NCBI GenBank assembly: GCA_031551145.1
Contig: JAVBNZ010000062.1
Coordinates: 1 to 60,933 of the forward strand
DNA length: 60,933 nucleotides
Origin: WRKB01 sp031551145
GTDB lineage: Bacteria > Desulfobacterota > Desulfovibrionia > Desulfovibrionales > Desulfovibrionaceae
Direction: 5' to 3'
Position numbers and translations under genes: made by a program. The notes under the pieces are model-generated. The model had not been told where the DNA came from and did not search any database. It saw only the letters and a program-made list of their open reading frames with translations. Position 1 is the first letter of the stretch, and every line of letters starts with the position of its first letter. Below, piece by piece: positions 6,808 to 15,226 of the stretch.

Positions 6808-8261
6808 GCATTCTCGCGGGAAGCGGCTGGCTTCCGGGTAAAGCGTTTGGCCGTGGAAGAAAAGCGGTACCAGTCACGGCGCAACAGAACATACATGGAA
6901 GACGAGGCCTGTACAACCTGCGAGACAAGCATGGCGGCGAAAACGCCCGAAGCCTCGCGCCAGACGAAGTGCCCCAGCCACCAGGCAAGCGGCAGGCGCA
7001 CCGCCCAGGTGGCGAAGCTGAAGACAATCAGGCTGTAAACGGTTGCGCCCGCGCCGGAAAAGATGCCGCTTACGATCATGCTGATCACGGTGAACGGCGT
7101 GGCGAACAGGTTGTAATACAGGTAGCTGGCGGCCACCTTTTGCACCCCGGCGGCCGGGGCCACAAAGGCGGCTATCTCTCCGGCAAAGGGCAGCATGCAG
7201 GCCGCCACCACGCTCATGGACACCGCCCCGCCCGTGACCACGCGCAGACTTACCCGTTTTGCCTCCGCCCGGTTGCCGGAACCCAGGCAATGCCCCACCA
7301 GCACCGAGCCGGTAAGGTTAAAGGCGAAGGCGGGCAGAAACAGGATGGCCTCGACGCGCATGCCGGCCGTCAGGCCGGAAATGGCGGTGACGCTGTCCCG
7401 GGGCAGCGTGTTTGTGATAAGAAACAGTATCATGTACCCGAGATTCCAAAGAATCTGCGTACCCCCGGCGGGCAGGGCGACTTTAAGTATGTAGGGCAGG
7501 GCGCGCTTTTCCCAGCGCCAGGGGGCGAAGCAGGCGCGGCTAATCAGCCCCTGGCGCAGCAGCACCCACAGGTTGAACAGCGCCCCCGCGCTGACCGATC
7601 CGATGGAGGACCACACCAGGCCCCTGGCCCCCAGATTGGGCATGCCGAACCAGCCAAGCCCCAGGCCAAAGTCCCCGGCTGTGTTCACCAGGCAGACCAA
7701 CGCCCCGGAAACCAGCGGCACCATGACGTTTTTGCGCGCGCGAAACACCGCCGCAGTGGTCATGCTCAGGTAGCTGGCGGGCATGATGGCCAGAAACAGC
7801 ACCCACAATTCCAGGGTCATGGGAAATATTTCCTGGGGCACCTTGAGCAGCACGAGCAGTTCGCGCTGGAACAGGATGCCGAAGGCCAAAGTGGCCGCGC
7901 ACAGCAGGGCCGACAGCTTGCAGATGAGCCCCACGTAACGCTCGGCCCTCAGGGGCAGGCGCGCGCCCAAAGCCTGGCTCATGGCCGCGACCCCGCCGTT
8001 GACCGCGGCTATGCCCAGCACCAGCAAAAAAAACTGGCACTGGGTGATGATGCCCAAAGCCCCCTGCACGTTGGGGTCGATGCGCCCGGCCACTACCACG
8101 TCGGTAAAGCCCACCAGAAACTGGCACAACATCATCAGGGCCTGCGGCCAGGTAAGTTCCCATATTTCGCGGCCGGTGACGCGTTCCGGGCGGGGCTGGG
8201 AATGGGGAGGCAGGCCGGGCCCGGTGGGGGCCGTGGCGGCTATTCTGATGGAAGGGCGCAT
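6804..8261 (-). CDS. MATE family efflux transporter
   Basis: A 485-aa polytopic membrane protein with about 12 hydrophobic segments and the internal two-fold repeat of the MATE family. The first segment reads WPQALMMLCQFLVGFTDVVVAGRI and the second half opens with ALPAGGTQILWNLGYMILFLI. MATE pumps export cationic compounds using Na+ or H+. The first 35 residues are a Pro/Arg-rich cytoplasmic extension, and no clear ribosome binding site precedes the ATG at 8261, so a later start is possible. It overlaps the DUF2156 gene by 4 bases. The substrate cannot be read from the sequence. Confidence 0.9.
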   Translation of the reverse strand: MRPSIRIAATAPTGPGLPPHSQPRPERVTGREIWELTWPQALMMLCQFLVGFTDVVVAGRIDPNVQGALGIITQCQFFLLVLGIAAVNGGVAAMSQALGARLPLRAERYVGLICKLSALLCAATLAFGILFQRELLVLLKVPQEIFPMTLELWVLFLAIMPASYLSMTTAAVFRARKNVMVPLVSGALVCLVNTAGDFGLGLGWFGMPNLGARGLVWSSIGSVSAGALFNLWVLLRQGLISRACFAPWRWEKRALPYILKVALPAGGTQILWNLGYMILFLITNTLPRDSVTAISGLTAGMRVEAILFLPAFAFNLTGSVLVGHCLGSGNRAEAKRVSLRVVTGGAVSMSVVAACMLPFAGEIAAFVAPAAGVQKVAASYLYYNLFATPFTVISMIVSGIFSGAGATVYSLIVFSFATWAVRLPLAWWLGHFVWREASGVFAAMLVSQVVQASSSMYVLLRRDWYRFSSTAKRFTRKPAASRENA

Positions 8262-8571
8262 CCATTCAGTTTACCAAAGCGCGCGAGCAAAGGCAAAAGA
8301 AATGGGCCCCTCGACGGCGAAGGAAGCAATAAGAAAAAAATCAGCGCTGGTACACGTTTACATGTGCATTTCTTGTCGACACGCTCCTCTGTATTCGCCT
8401 AAGCTGCCTGTATGCAGGAGGTGCCCCGACAGTATACCGGCCATATGTATAAAGACGGCTTGCCGTATTTTTTCAGGAATATGCCCCGCATGCGGACAGC
8501 CGGTTTTACCGGCATGGCAGTGTCCGCGCAATCAGGCGCGCTCATGTTCTTTTTGATGAAAGGAGGCTTAT
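8262..8571. other. Divergent intergenic region with a nested stem-loop
   Basis: The 310 bases lie between the divergent MATE and SLC13 genes and should hold both promoters; no strong -35/-10 pair stands out. A nested hairpin is visible: inner GCCGG-TTTTA-CCGGC (8499-8513) inside outer arms CGGACA (8493-8498) and TGTCCG (8521-8526). It lies in the probable leader of the SLC13 gene, about 35 bases before the AAAGGAGG ribosome binding site. I see no further gene. Confidence 0.5.
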
Positions 8572-10158
8572 ATGGGTAAAGCATCTTCTCCGGCAGGGTT
8601 CTCTTTTTCTCGCCATCCTTTGTCCGTTCCGGCGGAACGTCCTTTGCGCATCCGCATCGGACTGGTGTATCTGTGTCTGGCGACCGCGCTGCTGTGCACG
8701 TCCATTTTCTTTTCCGGGTCCGCCACGGCGGATAACGCCGCCCCGCAAGTGATCACCCTGGCGGCGGCCGACGCCCCCGCCGCCCCTGCCGGGACGGTAG
8801 CTCCGGCGGCTCCCAAGCTGCTGCCCGACACGTCCATACTGCCCGTCGACATGGGGCAGTGGGTGCAACAGAACAAGGCCGTGGTCACCCTTGGCGTGCT
8901 TGCGGTTATGGCCGCGCTGTTCATCACCGAAATCGTGCCCCTGGCCATTACCTCGCTGGGCGGCGCCGTGGCGCTTGGCCTTTTGGGCATCATCCCCATG
9001 AAGCAGGTTTTCACGGGGCTTTCCAACTCGACGGTGGTGCTTTTCGCCGCGTTCTTCGTCATCGGGGCGGGCATGTTCCACACGGGCCTGGCCCAGACCA
9101 TGGGCGAAACCGTGGTGCGCTTTTGCGGCACCAGTGAAAAAAGCCTGATGTTCGGCACCATGCTCGTGGCCATGGCCCTTTCGGCCGTATGCTCCAACAC
9201 CGGCACCACCGCCGCCCTGATGCCCGTGGTCATCGGCATCTGCGTGGCCGCCGGGGCTTCGCCCTCGCGGCAGCTTATGCCCCTGGCCTTTGCCGCCGGG
9301 CTGGGCGGCACCATCACCCTGGTGGGCACTCCGCCCAACCTTATAGCCAACCAGGTGCTGGGCTCGCACAACTACGCGACCTTCGGCTTTTTTGAATTCG
9401 CCAAAATAGGCATCCCCCTGTCCCTGGCCGGTATGGTCTTTATGATGCTGTTCGCCAAGTACCTGCTGCCCAAGCGCGAGGCGGACATGGAACTGGCCCA
9501 GACCGCCGGCGGCAAGGAAACGGAAATAGGCACCCACGACCCCAAAAAGAAGGTCATCATGGGCGCCACCCTGCTGGGCGTGGTTCTGATCATGGGTTTT
9601 GTGCCCGAAAAGAAACTGCCCCTGGAAATTCCCGCCACCATCGGCGCCATCATCCTGGTGCTGACAGGCTGCCTTAAGGAAAAGCAGGCGTACCGCGGCA
9701 TCGACTGGGTGACCATCTTCCTGTTCGCCGGGATGATGCCCATGGCCACGGCCCTGGACAAGAGCGGCGCGGGCAAGCTTATCGCCGAGGCGGTGGTCGA
9801 CATCATGGGCGGCAACCCCTCGCCCCTGCTGCTGACCGCCGTTCTGTTCATTCTTACCTGCGGCCTGACCCAGTTCATGTCCAATACGGCTTCGGCCACG
9901 CTGCTGTGCCCCATCGGCCTGGCCATCGCCGAGCAGATCCATGTGTCGCCCCACGCCGTGCTCATGTCCATCTGCATCGCGGCTTCCTGCGCCTTCGGCA
10001 CCCCTGTGGGCACCCCGCCCAACACCCTGGTGCTCGGCGCGGGCAACTACCGCTTTATGGATTATGTCAAGGCCGGCGTGCCGCTGATCCTGGTGTGCTT
10101 CCTGGTGTGCCTTTTCGTGATACCGTTCATGTGGCCTTTTGCCCTTCCTCCCAAGTAG
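8572..10158 (+). CDS. SLC13/DASS family anion permease
   Basis: A 528-aa inner-membrane transporter of the divalent anion:Na+ symporter group (di- or tricarboxylates, or sulfate). Residues about 28-50 are a first hydrophobic segment, then an Ala/Pro-rich extracytoplasmic stretch to about 95, then the DASS core of about 11 segments. Both SNT signatures are present: CSNTGTTAALMP near residue 206 and MSNTASATLLCP near 438, with the paired GGTITLVGTPPN and FGTPVGTPPN loops that bind Na+ and substrate. AAAGGAGG lies 7-8 bases before the ATG at 8572. Sulfate or C4-dicarboxylate uptake would suit a sulfate reducer, but the sequence does not decide. The long N-terminal extension is longer than in most family members. 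Confidence 0.9.
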   Translation: MGKASSPAGFSFSRHPLSVPAERPLRIRIGLVYLCLATALLCTSIFFSGSATADNAAPQVITLAAADAPAAPAGTVAPAAPKLLPDTSILPVDMGQWVQQNKAVVTLGVLAVMAALFITEIVPLAITSLGGAVALGLLGIIPMKQVFTGLSNSTVVLFAAFFVIGAGMFHTGLAQTMGETVVRFCGTSEKSLMFGTMLVAMALSAVCSNTGTTAALMPVVIGICVAAGASPSRQLMPLAFAAGLGGTITLVGTPPNLIANQVLGSHNYATFGFFEFAKIGIPLSLAGMVFMMLFAKYLLPKREADMELAQTAGGKETEIGTHDPKKKVIMGATLLGVVLIMGFVPEKKLPLEIPATIGAIILVLTGCLKEKQAYRGIDWVTIFLFAGMMPMATALDKSGAGKLIAEAVVDIMGGNPSPLLLTAVLFILTCGLTQFMSNTASATLLCPIGLAIAEQIHVSPHAVLMSICIAASCAFGTPVGTPPNTLVLGAGNYRFMDYVKAGVPLILVCFLVCLFVIPFMWPFALPPK

Positions 10159-10280
10159 GCGGAGCAGGCCGGACCGCCGCGCGCGCAACGCGCCGGGCTT
10201 TCTTTTTCCCCTGGAGCAGGACGAAAATCCGGCTCCGGGGGAAACTCGTTTCTTTTGTAAGGAATCCCGTTACAGGGATT

Positions 10281-10309
10281 TTGACATTTCGGGGCAACGA
10301 GCTTATGGA
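10281..10309 (+). promoter_or_regulatory. Sigma-70 promoter before the TPR-like gene
   Basis: TTGACA (10281-10286), 17-bp spacer, TATGGA (10304-10309). A small hairpin AATCCC-GTTACA-GGGATT (10263-10280) lies just before it and may end transcription from the permease gene. The rest of the 10159-10459 gap shows no gene. Confidence 0.5.
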
Positions 10310-10459
10310 AAGACGTTTCGCCGCGCGCGTAAAGCCCGGCCCGCTTGATCTGGAACATTTCAACCTTGCGGGCGTTTCAAGTGTGAAAGGCCCTGAAGCG
10401 GTTTTGTGAGAAACCGCGCTGAAAAGCACACGCCGCGCGGCGCGGTAAGGAGATATAAC

Positions 10460-11128
10460 ATGGCCGTAAGACAGGAAAAAATTCCGACATTTATGGATTC
10501 GCTTCAGTCCGAGGTAAGCACGGAAGCTTCGCCTCTGCTGCAGTTTCTCATCAACAACGCCAAGGCCATCGCGTTTGGCATCGGCCTGTTCATCCTGGCC
10601 ATTATCGGCTTCTGGGTCTACGAATGGCGGCAGGGCAAGCAAACCATGGCGGAACAGCGCGAATTCGGGGCCATCGTCGTGACGGCGGACCCGGCGGCGC
10701 GCCTGAAGGCCCTTGACGCCTACGTGGCCAAGGCCCCGGCCTCCATGCACAACGCCGCATGGTTCGCCATTGCCGAAGCCGCCCAGCAGACCGGCGATCA
10801 GCAAAAAGCCTACGCCGCCTGGGAGCAGATCGCCAAAATCGACGCCCGCCTGAAGACGCCCGCCACCATGGGCATGGCGCGCGCGCTTATGGCCCAGGAC
10901 AAGAACAAGGAAGCCCTGGCCCTGCTGGAAGGCATTTCCGGCGCGACGGACCCCTACGACAAAGAGCAGATCAACCGCCAGATCACCTTCCTGGCCGAAA
11001 GCCAGGGCGACTACGCGCGCGCCGTGGCCGCCTGCGACACGGTGCTGAACAACCCCGGCGCCAACGTCGATACCAACTACTGGGCGCAGAAAAAAGCCGC
11101 TCTGGAACAGAAGATCGCGCCCCGGTAA
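10460..11128 (+). CDS. Membrane-anchored TPR-like protein (YfgM-type)
   Basis: A 222-aa protein with a short cytoplasmic N-terminus, one transmembrane helix at about residues 33-52 (AIAFGIGLFILAIIGFWVYEW) and a periplasmic helical-repeat region to the end. The layout and repeat pattern match the YfgM/ancillary SecYEG-subunit-like family, which assists proteins leaving the translocon. AAGGAGAT lies just before the ATG at 10460. Upstream in-frame codons back to 10406 are not conserved-looking. It stands alone between the permease and iorA, with its own promoter. The role as a translocon partner is inferred from family resemblance. Confidence 0.75.
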   Translation: MAVRQEKIPTFMDSLQSEVSTEASPLLQFLINNAKAIAFGIGLFILAIIGFWVYEWRQGKQTMAEQREFGAIVVTADPAARLKALDAYVAKAPASMHNAAWFAIAEAAQQTGDQQKAYAAWEQIAKIDARLKTPATMGMARALMAQDKNKEALALLEGISGATDPYDKEQINRQITFLAESQGDYARAVAACDTVLNNPGANVDTNYWAQKKAALEQKIAPR

Positions 11129-11271
11129 AGAGTTTTGCCTCGAAAGCGCCGGCGGCGGCCCCTGGCGGACAAGGCTTTTCGCGCAAGTCCGCGCCGGCGC
11201 CGTCCGCAGGCATTTCAGAGCGCGCTATATTTCTATGCGTCAACTCTGTTTTGTTTCATAAGGAACACGCC

Positions 11272-13113
11272 ATGAACCATCCCCTGCTGGCCCCCGAAGG
11301 AGCGCGGCAACTGCTGCTGGGCAACGAGGCCATCGTGCGCGGCGCCCTTGAAGCGGGCGTCAACGTGGTGACCTGTTACCCCGGGACGCCCTCGTCCGAG
11401 GTTCCCGACACTTTCCGCCGTCTGGCCGCATGCGGCCGCTTTACCCTGGAATATTCCGTCAATGAGAAGGTGGCCATGGAAGTTGCCGCCGGGGCGGCTT
11501 TGGGCGGAGCCCTGGCCCTTGTGACCATGAAGCACGTGGGCGTCAATGTGGCCGCCGATCCCCTGATGACCATGACCTACACGGGCCTGCCCGGCGGCCT
11601 GGTGCTGCTTTCGGCCGACGATCCCGGCTGCCATTCCAGCCAGAACGAGCAGGACAACAGATATTACGCCCGTTTTGCCGGCCTGCCCTGTTTCGAGCCG
11701 GCCACGGCGCAGGAAGCCAAGGACATGACGCGCGACGCCTTTGCCCTGGCCCGGAAACTGGAGCAGCCCGTGATGCTGCGTACCACAACCCGCGTCAGCC
11801 ATCTGCGCGGGCCGGTGCGTTTCGGCGCCTTGGCCGAAAAGGCCCCGGTTCCCTATGTTGCGAATCCCCGCCGCTTTGTGCCCGTGCCCGCCGTGGCCAG
11901 GGTGCGGCACGTCGCGTTGACCGAAAAACTCGCGCACGCGGCCGCCGAGGCGGATAGAAGCCCCTGGAACCGCATTTCGGAAGGCAAGGGCCGTTTGGGC
12001 ATCATCGCTTCCGGCGCGGCCCGCGCCTATCTGGCCGACGCTCTGTTGCTGGACGACCTTGAAGGCGCGTTCAACATTCTGGAACTCGGCCAGAGCTGGC
12101 CGTTGCCCCAAAGGCTGCTGGAGCGCTTTTGCGCCGGCTGCGACAAAATTCTGGTATTGGAAGAACTGGAGCCGCTGCTGGAGCGGGACCTGCGCGCCTT
12201 CGCGCAGGAGCGCGGGCTGCCGGTCGGCGTCGTCGGCAAGGGCGGGCCGCTGACGATTCAGGGCGAATATTCCGTCACCCTGGTGCGGGAGGCCGTGGCG
12301 GCCTTTGCCGGCAAACACTTCGCGCCCGCGCCCGTTACGCCCCTTCGTCCCGATCTGCCCCAACGGCCCCCGCTGCTCTGCGCCGGCTGCGCGCACCGGG
12401 CCGTGTTTTCCGCCGTACGCACGGTCTACGGGGATGACGCGGCCTATTCCAGCGACATAGGCTGCTATACGCTCGGCATGCTCCCGCCCCTGCGCGCGGC
12501 GGATTTCCTGTTCTGCATGGGTTCTTCCATCAGCGCGGGCAGCGGCTTCGCCAGGGTGAGCGGCAAGCCTGTGGTGGGTTTTATCGGGGATTCCACCTTC
12601 TTCCATTCCGGCATCACGGGGCTGGTCAACGCGGTGTTCAACAGGCACGACATCCTGTTGATCATCCTCGACAACGGCACCACGGCCATGACCGGGCACC
12701 AGCCCAACCCCGGCGTGGACGCCAAACTGCTGGGCGAGGACCGCGCCCATCTCGATATCGAGGCGATCGTGCGCGGCTGCGGCGTGAGCCGCTGTACCAC
12801 GGTGAAATCCTACAACCGCAAAAAACTCCTGCAGGCGCTGGAGGAGATGAAGGCGCTCGACGGCGTGCGCGTGATCATCGCGCGCGAGCCCTGCGCGCTC
12901 TATGCCCGGCGGGTGCTCAAGAAAAGCGCGCCCCAGGCGGCCCATGTGCCCGTGCAGACGCCCGAAGCCCTGGCCGGCCTGGAGCAGCTCGCCTGTCCCG
13001 CCATGCGGCGCGAAGGCGACAATGTGGCGGTGGACGAGGGACAGTGCGCGGGCTGCATGCTCTGCCTCCAGGTGTCCCCGGCCTTTACATCCCGCAAAAG
13101 GAGCCGAGCATGA
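11272..13113 (+). CDS. iorA: Indolepyruvate:ferredoxin oxidoreductase, alpha subunit
   Basis: A 613-aa thiamine-diphosphate enzyme subunit oxidatively decarboxylating aryl-pyruvates (from Trp, Phe, Tyr) to aryl-acetyl-CoA with reduction of ferredoxin. The N-terminal half is the pyrimidine-binding domain (YPGTPSSEVPDTF; EYSVNEKVAMEVAAGAALGG). The C-terminal half binds the diphosphate (LCAGCAHR; GDSTFFHSGITGLVNAVFN). The ferredoxin tail is odd: a normal IorA has two CxxCxxC..CP motifs, but only Cys575, Cys592, Cys595 and Cys598 remain, with Ser602 at the last position. These four are the ligands of a single 4Fe-4S cluster. The ATG at 11272 has AAGGAA upstream; earlier in-frame codons run through the preceding gene in another frame. 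The stop overlaps iorB by 4 bases. Confidence 0.94.
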   Translation: MNHPLLAPEGARQLLLGNEAIVRGALEAGVNVVTCYPGTPSSEVPDTFRRLAACGRFTLEYSVNEKVAMEVAAGAALGGALALVTMKHVGVNVAADPLMTMTYTGLPGGLVLLSADDPGCHSSQNEQDNRYYARFAGLPCFEPATAQEAKDMTRDAFALARKLEQPVMLRTTTRVSHLRGPVRFGALAEKAPVPYVANPRRFVPVPAVARVRHVALTEKLAHAAAEADRSPWNRISEGKGRLGIIASGAARAYLADALLLDDLEGAFNILELGQSWPLPQRLLERFCAGCDKILVLEELEPLLERDLRAFAQERGLPVGVVGKGGPLTIQGEYSVTLVREAVAAFAGKHFAPAPVTPLRPDLPQRPPLLCAGCAHRAVFSAVRTVYGDDAAYSSDIGCYTLGMLPPLRAADFLFCMGSSISAGSGFARVSGKPVVGFIGDSTFFHSGITGLVNAVFNRHDILLIILDNGTTAMTGHQPNPGVDAKLLGEDRAHLDIEAIVRGCGVSRCTTVKSYNRKKLLQALEEMKALDGVRVIIAREPCALYARRVLKKSAPQAAHVPVQTPEALAGLEQLACPAMRREGDNVAVDEGQCAGCMLCLQVSPAFTSRKRSRA

Positions 13114-13697
13114 AGGGCACAGCTGTTTTCATGACCGGAGTGGGCGGCCAGGGCACATTGACGGCCACAACCCTGCTCGCCGAGGCGGCCCTTGCGCGGG
13201 GCGTGGACGTGGTGGCCGGAGAAGTGCACGGCATGGCCCAGCGCGGCGGCGTGGTGGAATCCACGTTGCTGCTCGGCGGCCGGCGCTCGCCGCGCATCGC
13301 GCATGGCGAGGCGGATATCCTGCTCGGCTTCGAGCCGCTGGAAACCCTGCGCGCTCTGCCCTATCTCGCGCCGGGCGGGCGGGTTTTTTCCTCCTCCGAA
13401 GGGCTGCCGCCCATAGGCGTGGCCCTGCGCAAGGAAACCTACCCGGATATGGACGCGCTGCGCGCCGAAGTGGAAGCCGCTTCAGCCGGTGCGCTTTTTC
13501 TGCCCTGCCGCAGCCTGGGGCTGGAGGCGGGTTCGGAACCCGCCGGCAACACGGCGCTGCTCGGGGCTCTGTGCGCGTCGGGCCTTTTGCCCTTCGGGCT
13601 TGATGCCCTGGAAGAAGCCATAGGCTCCTGCCTGCCCGCCAAGCTGCGGGAAGCGAACCTGAAAGCGGCACGTTTGGGGGCGGCGCGGGCGCGATGA
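13110..13697 (+). CDS. iorB: Indolepyruvate:ferredoxin oxidoreductase, beta subunit
   Basis: A 195-aa gamma-domain subunit that partners IorA. The start FMTGVGGQGTLTATTLLAEAAL is the typical G-x-G-G-Q-G nucleotide-like loop, followed by GEVHGMAQRGGVVESTLLLG, the hallmark of 2-oxoacid:acceptor oxidoreductase gamma domains, and LLGFEPLETLR. The ATG at 13110 is preceded by AAAGGAG and overlaps the iorA stop (ATGA). The stop in turn overlaps the regulator gene by 4 bases, making a tight three-gene operon. Confidence 0.94.
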   Translation: MKGTAVFMTGVGGQGTLTATTLLAEAALARGVDVVAGEVHGMAQRGGVVESTLLLGGRRSPRIAHGEADILLGFEPLETLRALPYLAPGGRVFSSSEGLPPIGVALRKETYPDMDALRAEVEAASAGALFLPCRSLGLEAGSEPAGNTALLGALCASGLLPFGLDALEEAIGSCLPAKLREANLKAARLGAARAR

Positions 13698-15214
13698 GCC
13701 GCGAACTCGACCTGGAATCCGCCCTTGCCACCCTGCAGCGCATCGTCGCGGAATTCGGCTCCCACGCCTCCTTCCACGCCGCGCTCAAGGCACTGTTGCG
13801 CACCCTGGCCGAGCGGCACGATTTTCTGCGGCCGCATCTGGTGATCTACGATCCCCAGGCCCGCAGCCTGCGCCTTTGCCTGGCCGATTCCCCGGCACGG
13901 GCCGCCGGCGAGGTGTATGCCCCCGGCGCGGGCATCACCGGCCGGGTGTTCACGCTGGGGCGCACGGTGATCGTGGACCGCATCAGCGAGAGCACGGTGT
14001 TTCAGAACAAGTTCTTCATGCGTTCGCCCGAGGAGATGGAACGGCTTTCCTTTATCTGTGCGCCCGTGTACGCCTCCGGCGGCGACCCGCTCGACGGGCA
14101 GGACGTGGTCGGCACCTTGAGCGCGGATATCCCCCATTGCCCCCGCGAACGCCTGGAGCGCTACGCCCGTTTTCTGGAACTGGTCGCGGCGCTCATAGGC
14201 AGCCGTGCCGTCCGCTTTCAGGAGGAACTGACCCGCAAGGCCCCGGCGGTCGAAGAGCGCGAAACGCTTCCCGCGCCCGGCCCGTTCTTTGTTTCCAGGG
14301 CCATGAGCAGGGTGCGGGAGCAGGCCCTTCAGGCGGCGGAATCCCGCTGCGCCGTTATTCTGGTGGGCGAGGAGGGCGTCGGCCGGCAGAGTCTGGCGGA
14401 ACTGATCCACAAAAAGAGCGGCCGTGCCGGGCTCTTCGTACCCCTGGACTGCGCTTCCCTGCCGCCGGCGCGGCTCAAAGAGGAACTGTTCGGCAGGCAG
14501 AAGGGCGCGGGCGCTCCGCACAGCGTCAAGGGTCTGTTTGAGAGCGCCCACAAGGGCAGCGTATTTCTGGAGAGTCTTGAGGCCTGCCCGCCGGAGGTGC
14601 AGCGCGCCCTGGCCGTTGTTATGCAGACCCAGGAAGTGCGGCGCGAAGGCGCGGAACGCCCCGTGCGCGTGGATGCGCGCATTTTTTGCTCCTGCACCGC
14701 TTCCGCGCCGGACGCCCCGCTTGAACTTGAGCCGGAATTGGCGGAGGAGCCGGCCCTGCGCATTTTTGTGCCGCCCCTGCGCGAACGTCGCGAAGACATC
14801 CCGCTGCTGGCGGATTTTTTTCTCAGGAACGCGGCCGGGGAGCAGGGCAGGGACATCCGCCGCCTTTCCCCGGCGGCCGCGGAACTGCTGCTGCGCTGGT
14901 CCTGGCCCGGCAACGTCCGCGAGCTCAAGGCCTGCATGGAGCAGGCGGCGACGCGTTGCGCCGAGGAGGTCGTGCGCAGCCGCCATCTGCCGCTGGCCAT
15001 GCAGTCCGCCGAAACAGCTCCTGAAAAGCAGCGGCTCGCCTTCAGCGAAGCCGTGGAGCAGTATGAAAAGGAACTGCTGGCGGACGCGCTGCTCGCCGCC
15101 GGCGGCAACGTGCTCCAGGCTTCCCGCATGCTCGACGCGAGCTATCGCGTCATTCACTATAAAGTCAAAAAATACGGCCTGAACGCGAAAAAGAACGGCA
15201 CGAAGCCGGATTGA
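13694..15214 (+). CDS. GAF-AAA+-Fis regulator, degenerate sigma-54 activator type
   Basis: A 506-aa protein with the architecture of an NtrC/NifA-type enhancer-binding protein: GAF domain (about 20-175), AAA+ domain (about 200-430), Fis-type helix-turn-helix (about 468-496, GGNVLQASRMLDASYRVIHY). The AAA+ core is damaged at the sites that matter. Walker A reads GEEGVGRQS (225-233), with Arg for the catalytic Lys. The GAFTGA loop that touches sigma-54 is GAGAPH (271-276). Walker B reads VFLESLEA instead of the usual FLDE. WPGNVREL (about 404-411) is intact. So it probably cannot hydrolyse ATP or open sigma-54 promoters, and may work as a ligand-sensing DNA-binding regulator of the iorAB operon, with which it overlaps by 4 bases. 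The ligand is unknown. Confidence 0.88.
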   Translation: MSRELDLESALATLQRIVAEFGSHASFHAALKALLRTLAERHDFLRPHLVIYDPQARSLRLCLADSPARAAGEVYAPGAGITGRVFTLGRTVIVDRISESTVFQNKFFMRSPEEMERLSFICAPVYASGGDPLDGQDVVGTLSADIPHCPRERLERYARFLELVAALIGSRAVRFQEELTRKAPAVEERETLPAPGPFFVSRAMSRVREQALQAAESRCAVILVGEEGVGRQSLAELIHKKSGRAGLFVPLDCASLPPARLKEELFGRQKGAGAPHSVKGLFESAHKGSVFLESLEACPPEVQRALAVVMQTQEVRREGAERPVRVDARIFCSCTASAPDAPLELEPELAEEPALRIFVPPLRERREDIPLLADFFLRNAAGEQGRDIRRLSPAAAELLLRWSWPGNVRELKACMEQAATRCAEEVVRSRHLPLAMQSAETAPEKQRLAFSEAVEQYEKELLADALLAAGGNVLQASRMLDASYRVIHYKVKKYGLNAKKNGTKPD

Positions 15215-15226
15215 CGGCCTTCGTTC

